A DNA stretch of 29,322 nt from positions 1-29,322 of the forward strand of contig URJB01000027.1 of the NCBI GenBank assembly GCA_900548145.1, in the 5' to 3' direction. Source of the DNA: an uncultured Eubacteriales bacterium (GTDB lineage Bacteria > Bacillota > Clostridia > Christensenellales > Aristaeellaceae). This document shows positions 23,434-29,322 of this stretch, piece after piece; positions within the stretch are counted from its first letter, which is position 1; each line of letters starts with the position of its first letter. The notes beneath the pieces are model-generated. The model was given only the letters and a program-made list of their open reading frames with translations, was not told the origin of the DNA and ran no database searches. The position numbers were made by a program, and so were the translations under genes.

Positions 23434-23462
23434 ATGGTAAAGGAAAATCCTGGAAAAGTCAA
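23434..23462 (-). promoter_or_regulatory. promoter of the DUF1538/P-II-like operon
   Basis: On the minus strand TTGACT (23462-23457) and TACCAT (23439-23434) are exactly 17 bases apart. The position, about 65-75 bases upstream of the ribosome site at 23367, fits a short leader. The 404-base gap 23271-23674 is otherwise this leader, the divergent cyclophilin promoter, and a GC-rich inverted patch at about 23520-23550. Confidence 0.6.
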
Positions 23463-23552
23463 CCTTACGGGCAAAAAGTCACGGTTTGTTCATGCAAACA
23501 GAGAAAGCCGGGCAAGTCATGCCCTGCCGGGCGGGCGCGCCCTGCGGAAGGG

Positions 23553-23580
23553 TTGCAATTAGGGCGCAAGATGGTATAAT
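23553..23580 (+). promoter_or_regulatory. extended -10 promoter of the cyclophilin gene
   Basis: TTGCAA (23553-23558), a 16-base spacer and a perfect TATAAT (23575-23580) preceded by TGG make a strong sigma-A-type promoter with an extended -10. The start near 23587 leaves a leader of about 88 bases with the palindrome CTTCGAAG. Confidence 0.8.
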
Positions 23581-23674
23581 AGACATAAGTTTAGCTGCTT
23601 TTTTCCTGCCCGTCATGGGAGAAAAATTCTTCGAAGAGGCAGAGACGCGCAGCAACGGAAAGAAGGCGTAAAGT

Positions 23675-24190
23675 ATGGCAAATCCCACCTTTACCATTAC
23701 TCTGGAAAACGGCGGCGTGATGAAGGGCGAGCTCTACCCGGAGATCGCTCCTCAGAGCGTGGGCAACTTTATTTCTCTGGCCAACAGCGGCTTCTATGAC
23801 GGATTGATCTTCCACCGCTGCATCCCCGGCTTCATGATCCAGGGCGGCTGCCCCGAGGGCACCGGCATGGGCGGCCCCGGCTACCGCATCAAGGGTGAAT
23901 TTTCCGCCAACGGCGTGAAAAACGACCTCAAGCATACCTATGGCGTTCTGAGCATGGCCCGCAGCATGATGAAGGACAGCGCCGGTTCCCAGTTCTTCAT
24001 CATGACCAGCGACAGCCCCCATCTGGACGGCCAGTACGCCGCCTTCGGCAAGGTGCTGGAAGGCATGGACGAGGCGGAGAAGATCGTTTCCCAGCGCACC
24101 GACCGGATGGACCGCCCGCTGGAGCCTCAGCGCATCCAGTCCATTCGCGTGGAGACCAACGGCGTGGAATATCCCTTTACGAAGCTGTAA
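23675..24190 (+). CDS. cyclophilin-type peptidyl-prolyl cis-trans isomerase
   Basis: The 171-residue cytoplasmic enzyme speeds cis-trans isomerisation of proline peptide bonds during folding. Family motifs are present in order: FHRCIPGFMIQGG with the catalytic arginine, YGVLSMARS, GSQFFIMTSDSPHLDGQYAAFG and a C-terminal IQSIRVE strand. The tryptophan that binds cyclosporin in human cyclophilin A is replaced by H in PHLDG, as in many bacterial members. AGAAGG is eight bases before the ATG. It has its own promoter and its own terminator, so it is a single-gene unit. Confidence 0.95.
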   Translation: MANPTFTITLENGGVMKGELYPEIAPQSVGNFISLANSGFYDGLIFHRCIPGFMIQGGCPEGTGMGGPGYRIKGEFSANGVKNDLKHTYGVLSMARSMMKDSAGSQFFIMTSDSPHLDGQYAAFGKVLEGMDEAEKIVSQRTDRMDRPLEPQRIQSIRVETNGVEYPFTKL

Positions 24191-24199
24191 GCGGTTTCC

Positions 24200-24235
24200 G
24201 GCGGCGGAGGGGCAGACGCCCTTTCGCCGCCTTTT
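24200..24235 (+). terminator. terminator after the cyclophilin gene
   Basis: Fourteen-base arms (24200-24213 and 24218-24231) pair throughout with two G-U pairs around an AGAC loop and run into TTTTCTCT. Confidence 0.8.
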
Positions 24236-24285
24236 CTCTGGAAATGAAATGCTGAAGGGCTTCGGCCCGGAGGGGAGAAAGTGCC

Positions 24286-26682
24286 ATGAAATCGAATCAT
24301 CCCGTTCCGGAGCTGCTTTGCCCTGCTGGAAGCGAAGAAGCGCTCCATGCCGCCGTGGACAGCGGCGCGGACGCGGTGTATTTGGGAGCCAAAGCCTTCG
24401 GGGCCCGGGCTTCCGCTGTGAACTTCGACGGGGAGGGGCTGGCCCGGGCGGTGGAATACGCCCACCTGCATCATGTCCGGGTGCATGTGACCGTCAACAC
24501 GCTGGTGAAGGAGCAGGAGTTCTCCGGCGTTGGGGAGACCCTGCGGGCCATCGCCGCCGCCAGAGCCGACGCGGTCATTGTTCAGGATCTGGGCGTGGCG
24601 GCGCTGGTGCGGGACGAGTTTCCCACGCTGAAGCTCCATGCCAGTACCCAAATGGCTCTTTCCAACGCCGACGACGCGGTTTTTGCCCGGAACTTCGGCT
24701 ATGACCGGGTGGTGCTGGCTCGGGAATGCCCGCTGGACGAAATTCGCCGTGTGGTGGAGACGGGCGTGGAGACGGAAGTTTTTGCTCACGGCGCGCTATG
24801 TACCGCCGTCAGTGGACGGTGTTTGATGTCCTCCATGGCGGGCGGACGAAGCGGCAACCGGGGCCGGTGTGCCCAGCCCTGCCGAATGCGTTTTGAGTGG
24901 AACGGCAGGGAGGCGGCGTGGCTTTCGCTGAAGGATCTGTGCGCCTACCCTGCCCTGAAGGAGTTGTGGGATGCGGGCGTATGCTCCCTCAAGGTGGAGG
25001 GAAGGCTGAAAGGCCCGGAATATGTGGCCGTAGTGACGGAAGTCTACCGCCGGGCGCTGGACGATCTGGCGGCGGAACGGTTTGACCCGGAAGACCCGGC
25101 CCCCATGGAAAAGCTGCGGCAGATCTTCAACCGGGGCGGATTTACCCGGGGCCATGCGGGCGGCGCGGAGGACGCGGCCCTGTGCGCGCCGGAACGGGTG
25201 AGCCACGAGGGTCTGCCGCTGGGCACGATCGCGTCCGTCCGTGGAAATCTGGCACGGGTACGATTGATTCGTCCGCTGCACGACGGCGACAGTCTGCAGC
25301 TGCGCCAGCGGCAGGACGACGACCTGCGCTATTCCGGCCCGGAGACCCCGGCCGGTCAGGAGGCAGTGCTGCGGCTTCGGCCCGGTCTGACGGCGGCCCC
25401 CGGCACGGAGGTGGCGCGTCTCAGCGACGCGAAGCAGCTGGAAGCGGCGCGTAGCCATGCCCCCAAGCCCATTCCCGTTCAAATGCGCGGCTTTTTTGCC
25501 CTGAACCGCCCCATGACGCTGACCCTCTCTGATGGGGAAAGCACGGTAACGGTGGAGGGACAGCCGGTGCAGGCGGCGGCCCATCGAGCCGCCACGGAGG
25601 AAGAAGCGCGCCGCCAGCTAAGCAAGTTGGGGGACACGCCCTTTGCGCTGGAAACGCCGGATGACCTGACACTTGAGCTGGCGGACGGCCTGTTCCTGCC
25701 AGTCAGCGCTCTGAACGCCCTGCGCCGGGAGGGGATCGCGGCGTTGGTCGCCGCACGGATCGAAGCCTTCTGGCAGGCGGGGCAGAAAATGCATACCCGG
25801 GCGAGAAAACCATGGGGGAAAGCGCTGCCCACGACCAGCGGCGAGCCTTTGACTGCGGATTCGCTGACCGTCTGCTTTTCCGACCCGGCAATGGCGGACG
25901 AGTTGCTGCAATGCGGCGCAAACCGGCTCTGGTTCCAGCCCCGCAGCTATCGTCTGTCAGAACTGGAACAGGATTTGAACCGACTGCCTGACGGCTGCTG
26001 GCTGGTGCTGCCGGTACAATGCACCGAACCCGAACTGCGCGTCATTCGTCGGGTGGCTGAGACGGCGAAGCTGGGCGGTATCGTGGTCCAGAGCATGGGG
26101 CAGATCCGCTTTGCCGACCGCTGGCCCGTGTTTTTCGGCGACGCTCTGCCGGTGACGAACCGGCGGGCGCTGGAAGCCCTGCGGGAGTTGCCCGTCGTCG
26201 GCTTTACCCTTTGGACGGAATGGACGGAGCAGGAACAGCGGGAGCTGATGCCCCTGCCCCTGCCCGCCCTGTGCCCGGTCTATGGCCGGGAGCGGCTGAT
26301 GATCCTGAACCACTGCCCGGCACGGGTGATGCGCGGCCTTTCCGAAGGTCGTGAGAGCTGCCGGTTCTGCCGCACCCCCGATCAGGCCTGCGGGCAGATG
26401 GAGCCGGTGCTGCGGGATCAGCGGGGATATGCTTTCCCCCTGCGGCGAACGGCGTTCTCGGACGGCTGTCAGGTGAATGTCTACAACGCCCTGCCCACCG
26501 ACCTGCGGGCCTGTGACGGCGAGCGCCGCGCCCTTGGGGCGGGAATGCTGGTGCGTTTCACCACCGAGCCCCCAGAGGAGCAGCGGGAGATCACAAAAAT
26601 TTTTGCGGCTCTGCGGGACGGCCAGTCCGTTCCACAGGCCGTGAACGCCACCGCCGGTCACTGGCGGCGGGGCGTGGAATAA
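24286..26682 (+). CDS. U32 family protein, RlhA-like (23S rRNA hydroxylation or peptidase)
   Basis: This 798-residue protein belongs to the U32 family, annotated as collagenase-like peptidases, of which RlhA hydroxylates a cytidine of 23S rRNA. The N-terminal part (LLCPAGSEEALHAAVDSGADAVYLG) and the four-cysteine set C172, C179, C195 and C199 (HGALCTAVSGRC...RGRCAQPC) are diagnostic and probably hold a metal or Fe-S centre. A middle beta-rich region (about 300-480) resembles the DUF3656 domain, and the C-terminal third has another cysteine group (RESCRFCRTPDQAC). Which activity it has is not shown by sequence. GGAGGGGAG precedes the ATG, and a small UUCG hairpin GGGC-TTCG-GCCC (24257-24268) lies directly before that site. 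mutS2 follows after 30 bases. Confidence 0.85.
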   Translation: MKSNHPVPELLCPAGSEEALHAAVDSGADAVYLGAKAFGARASAVNFDGEGLARAVEYAHLHHVRVHVTVNTLVKEQEFSGVGETLRAIAAARADAVIVQDLGVAALVRDEFPTLKLHASTQMALSNADDAVFARNFGYDRVVLARECPLDEIRRVVETGVETEVFAHGALCTAVSGRCLMSSMAGGRSGNRGRCAQPCRMRFEWNGREAAWLSLKDLCAYPALKELWDAGVCSLKVEGRLKGPEYVAVVTEVYRRALDDLAAERFDPEDPAPMEKLRQIFNRGGFTRGHAGGAEDAALCAPERVSHEGLPLGTIASVRGNLARVRLIRPLHDGDSLQLRQRQDDDLRYSGPETPAGQEAVLRLRPGLTAAPGTEVARLSDAKQLEAARSHAPKPIPVQMRGFFALNRPMTLTLSDGESTVTVEGQPVQAAAHRAATEEEARRQLSKLGDTPFALETPDDLTLELADGLFLPVSALNALRREGIAALVAARIEAFWQAGQKMHTRARKPWGKALPTTSGEPLTADSLTVCFSDPAMADELLQCGANRLWFQPRSYRLSELEQDLNRLPDGCWLVLPVQCTEPELRVIRRVAETAKLGGIVVQSMGQIRFADRWPVFFGDALPVTNRRALEALRELPVVGFTLWTEWTEQEQRELMPLPLPALCPVYGRERLMILNHCPARVMRGLSEGRESCRFCRTPDQACGQMEPVLRDQRGYAFPLRRTAFSDGCQVNVYNALPTDLRACDGERRALGAGMLVRFTTEPPEEQREITKIFAALRDGQSVPQAVNATAGHWRRGVE

Positions 26683-26712
26683 ACCTTCCGTCTGGAAGGA
26701 AAGGAGAACCTT

Positions 26713-29064
26713 ATGGAACAGGATCGTGCGTTGCGCGTACTGGAATTTACGAAAATACGGGAAATGCTGGCTCAGCACGCCATCACCGAGGAGGGCAAAC
26801 AGCGCTGTCTGGAACTGGTGCCTTACCATGATCTGGGCGATGTGAACCACGCCCTTGCCGAAACGGAGGAGGCCGTGGTGCTGCTGACCTATCTGGGGCA
26901 GAACCCGCTGGTCAGCTACCCGGACGTGCGGGAGTCCATTGCCCGTGCCCAGAAGGGCGCGTGCCTGAGCCCCCGGATGCTGCTGGACGTTTCCGCCTTT
27001 CTCCGCGCCGCCCGCGCTGCCCGGAGTGCGCTGGTGCGCGATCGGGACGACACCCCCATTCTGACGGGGCTGGCTTCCCGGCTGACTGTGCTGGAACGGG
27101 TGGAGACCGACATCAACGACGCGATTTTGAGCGAAGAGGAGATCGCCGACCGGGCTTCTACGGAGCTTTACCAGATTCGGCGGCAGATTCGCAGCGCCAA
27201 CGAGCGGATGCGGGACAAGCTGAACCAGATGATCCGCTCCTCCAGCTTTGCCAAAAATCTGCAGGACAGCATCATCACCATGCGGGGCGACCGCTACTGC
27301 ATCCCGGTGAAGGCCGAGTGCCGGGCCAACGTGCCCGGTCTGGTCCACGACCAGAGCGCCAGCGGGGCCACGCTGTTTATCGAGCCCATGTTTGTGGTGG
27401 AGCTGGGCAACGACCTGAAGCAGCTCTACGCCAGGGAGCAGCAGGAGATCACCCGCATCCTGCAGGCCCTGTCCGATTCGCTGGCCCCCTACGGCGAGGC
27501 GCTGGAGGGCAATCTGGCGCTGCTGCGGGAATTGGATTTTGCCTTTGCCAAGGGCCTGCTGGGCCGCCAGATGCGGGCCGTGCTGCCGAAGATCAACCGG
27601 GAGGGACGGCTGAAGATCGTCCGGGGACGGCATCCCCTCATCGACCCGGAAAAGGTGGTGCCCAGCGATCTGTGGCTGGGGCAGGACTTTACCACCCTCA
27701 TCATCACCGGCCCCAACACCGGCGGCAAAACCGTCACCCTGAAAACCGTGGGCCTGTTTACCCTGATGGCGCAGGCCGGGCTGGAGGTGCCTGCCGAGCT
27801 GGGCACGGAGCTGGCGGTGTTCGATCACGTTTACGCGGACATCGGCGACGAGCAGTCCATCGAGCAGTCCCTGTCCACCTTCTCGGCCCACATGACCAAC
27901 ATCGTGTCCATCCTGCAAAAGGTGGAGGACAACGATCTGGTGCTGTTCGACGAGCTGGGCGCGGGCACCGACCCTACCGAGGGCGCGGCGCTGGCCCAGA
28001 GCATTCTGAAAGCACTGCTGGGCCGAAAAATCCGCACCATGGCCACCACCCACTACAGCGAGCTGAAGGCCTTCGCTTTAAGCACCCCCGGCGTGGAAAA
28101 CGCCAGCGTGGAGTTCGACGTGGAATCCCTGCGGCCCACCTACCGGCTGTCCATCGGCATTCCCGGCAAGAGCAACGCCTTCGAGATCTCCCGCAAGCTG
28201 GGGCTGGACGAGAGGCTGATCGACGGCGCCAAGGAGCTGCTGAGCAAGGAGGACGTGCGCTTCGAGGACGTGATCGCCAACGCGGAGTATCACCGGCAGA
28301 TTGCCGAGCGGGAACGGGAAATGGCGGAAGAGACCCGCAAGGAGACCGTCCGCCTGCGCAACGAGGCCGAAAAGCTCCGCCGGGAGATCGAGCAGAGCAA
28401 GGACAAGAGCATGCAGAAGGCCAAGGCGGAGGCCCGGCGCATTCTGGAAAACGCCCGCCGGGAGGCGGACGGCATCATCGGCGAGCTGAAAGCCATGAAG
28501 AAGCAGGCGCAGATCCCCGAGCACGAGCTGCAAAAGCTGCGCAAACGCATGGACGACAATCTGGACGCGGTCAGCGAGGGCATCGGTGAGGCCAATGGCA
28601 TCGGCTTCACGCCGCCCAAGACCGTCCGGGTGGGCGAGAATGTGGAGATCGTCCATCTGAAAACAAAGGCCGTGGTGCTCAGCCTGCCCGATGGCAAAAA
28701 CGAGGTGCAGGTGCAGGCGGGCATCATGAAGATGAAGGTGCCGCTGAAGCAGCTGCGGGTCATCGAGCAGGAAAAGCCCAAGGCCAGCAAGGTCATGCGC
28801 AGCACCGCCGCAGCCAAGACTGTGCCCATGGAGGTGGACGTTCGGGGCATGAATCTGGAGGAAGCCACCGAAGCCGTAGATACCTATCTGGCGGACGCGG
28901 TGATGGCGGGGCTCAACGAGGTCAGCATCATTCACGGCAAGGGCACAGGCGTTTTGCGCACGGGCATCCAGAAGCATTTGAAGCGCCACCTGAACGTGAA
29001 ATCCTTTCGGGACGGCATGTACGGCGAGGGCGAGCAGGGCGTGACCGTGGTTACGCTCAAATAA
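26713..29064 (+). CDS. mutS2: MutS2 ATPase with Smr endonuclease domain
   Basis: The 783-residue protein is full length for MutS2. It has the N-terminal core and lever region, the ABC-type ATPase with Walker A GPNTGGKT (333-340) and Walker B VLFDELGAGTDPTEG, a long charged coiled coil (about 520-620, rich in EREREMAEETRKE-like sequence), and the C-terminal Smr domain (about 710-783) with VDVRGMNLEEA and HGKGTGVLR. MutS2 suppresses recombination and in Bacillus also acts on collided ribosomes (RqcU); mismatch-binding residues of MutS are absent, as usual. AAGGAG at 26701-26706 sets the start; a CCTTCC-GTCT-GGAAGG hairpin (26684-26699) lies just before it. It is probably co-transcribed with the U32 gene. 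Confidence 0.96.
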   Translation: MEQDRALRVLEFTKIREMLAQHAITEEGKQRCLELVPYHDLGDVNHALAETEEAVVLLTYLGQNPLVSYPDVRESIARAQKGACLSPRMLLDVSAFLRAARAARSALVRDRDDTPILTGLASRLTVLERVETDINDAILSEEEIADRASTELYQIRRQIRSANERMRDKLNQMIRSSSFAKNLQDSIITMRGDRYCIPVKAECRANVPGLVHDQSASGATLFIEPMFVVELGNDLKQLYAREQQEITRILQALSDSLAPYGEALEGNLALLRELDFAFAKGLLGRQMRAVLPKINREGRLKIVRGRHPLIDPEKVVPSDLWLGQDFTTLIITGPNTGGKTVTLKTVGLFTLMAQAGLEVPAELGTELAVFDHVYADIGDEQSIEQSLSTFSAHMTNIVSILQKVEDNDLVLFDELGAGTDPTEGAALAQSILKALLGRKIRTMATTHYSELKAFALSTPGVENASVEFDVESLRPTYRLSIGIPGKSNAFEISRKLGLDERLIDGAKELLSKEDVRFEDVIANAEYHRQIAEREREMAEETRKETVRLRNEAEKLRREIEQSKDKSMQKAKAEARRILENARREADGIIGELKAMKKQAQIPEHELQKLRKRMDDNLDAVSEGIGEANGIGFTPPKTVRVGENVEIVHLKTKAVVLSLPDGKNEVQVQAGIMKMKVPLKQLRVIEQEKPKASKVMRSTAAAKTVPMEVDVRGMNLEEATEAVDTYLADAVMAGLNEVSIIHGKGTGVLRTGIQKHLKRHLNVKSFRDGMYGEGEQGVTVVTLK

Positions 29065-29118
29065 AAATTCCCCTTCCTTTCCTGAAAAAATGGGAAAGAA
29101 AGGGGAAAATTTCTTTTA
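29065..29118 (+). terminator. terminator after mutS2
   Basis: Arms at 29068-29082 and 29093-29107 (15 bases, one mismatch) close an A-rich loop and are followed by TTTCTTTT. Flanking A and T runs on both sides extend the pairing. Confidence 0.8.
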
Positions 29119-29129
29119 TGACAGTAACA

Positions 29130-29161
29130 ATGAAAAATGCAGCTCGTCAGAGCTGCATTTT
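29130..29161 (-). terminator. terminator of the glycine tRNA operon
   Basis: A perfect 12-base stem (29134-29145 with 29150-29161, loop GTCA) is followed on the minus strand by TTTTTCATTG. It begins three bases beyond the 3' end of tRNA-Gly(TCC), so it ends the tRNA transcript. Confidence 0.8.
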
Positions 29162-29163
29162 GA

Positions 29164-29237
29164 TGGAGCGGGTGATGGGAATCGAACCCACGTAACCAGC
29201 TTGGAAGGCTGGGGCTCTACCATTGAGCTACACCCGC
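29164..29237 (-). tRNA. tRNA-Gly (anticodon TCC)
   Basis: The 74-base minus-strand gene folds as a full cloverleaf: acceptor GCGGGTG/CACCCGC, D arm in TAGCTCAATGGTAGAGC, anticodon stem CCAGC/GCTGG with loop CTTCCAA (anticodon TCC), T arm TGGG with the canonical loop TTCGATT, discriminator T and encoded CCA. It reads GGA and probably GGG codons. Confidence 0.96.
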
Positions 29238-29267
29238 AGGGGGATGAAAACATCCCAGATAAAAAAA

Positions 29268-29322
29268 TGGAGCGGTAGACGGGATTCGGACCCGCGACAT
29301 CCACCTTGGCAAGGTGGCACTC
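29268..29322 (-). tRNA. tRNA-Gly (anticodon GCC), 5' part beyond the window
   Basis: The 3' 55 bases are present on the minus strand: anticodon stem CCACC/GGTGG with loop TTGCCAA (anticodon GCC), variable loop, T arm, acceptor CTACCGC, T and encoded CCA. It lies 30 bases upstream of tRNA-Gly(TCC), so the two isoacceptors form a pair. The T-loop reads TCCGAAT, with C at position 55 in place of the nearly universal T, which is odd. Confidence 0.9.

Overview
The window looks like a chromosomal segment of a GC-rich, low-copy Gram-positive anaerobe of the class Clostridia, probably a gut or rumen lineage (Oscillospirales or Christensenellales would fit). The evidence is strong AGGAGG-type ribosome sites throughout, LplB/YtcP-type sugar permeases without a local ATPase, a YwiB-like (DUF1934) gene, MutS2 with a Smr domain, and a DUF1538 membrane protein paired with a P-II-like protein. 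No marker gene fixes the species, so the lineage is an inference.

Region 1 (1-14484) is a carbohydrate locus. A divergent AraC-type regulator (38-850, minus) faces a plus-strand run: a GH35-like glycosidase, an 849-residue permease with an unusual triplicated membrane extension, a normal second permease, a secreted solute-binding protein, a stem-loop, a GH29 alpha-L-fucosidase, a GH31 alpha-xylosidase of the YicI type, a terminator, a 72-base tandem repeat array, and a second GH31 enzyme ending at a strong terminator. Fucosidase, beta-galactosidase-like enzyme and alpha-xylosidase together match the side chain of fucogalacto-xyloglucan (Fuc-Gal-Xyl on a glucan). My reading is import of oligosaccharides through the ABC transporter followed by stepwise trimming in the cytoplasm. 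No glucosidase and no transport ATPase lie in the window, so both would have to be supplied from elsewhere.

Region 2 (14483-17603) holds a small methyltransferase on the minus strand and, divergent from it, a GH2 beta-mannosidase with a clear promoter whose -35 box lies inside an inverted repeat, a likely operator.

Region 3 (17687-23462) holds housekeeping and poorly known genes: a secreted ComEC-like metallo-beta-lactamase-fold protein; a convergent three-gene minus-strand operon (DUF1934, an unknown protein, a UlaG-like metallo-hydrolase); ispE of the non-mevalonate isoprenoid pathway; and a minus-strand operon of a DUF1538 membrane protein plus a tandem P-II-like protein.

Region 4 (23553-29322) is plus-strand: a cyclophilin with an extended -10 promoter and its own terminator, a U32-family (RlhA-like) protein and mutS2. 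The segment ends with two minus-strand glycine tRNA genes, TCC and GCC, the second cut by the window edge.

The observations most worth following are the triplicated membrane module fused to a sugar permease, the solute-binding protein without a lipid anchor beside it, the 72-base repeat array, two genes whose well-placed ribosome sites point at non-canonical start codons (ATC and ACG), and a tRNA-Gly(GCC) whose T-loop has C at position 55.
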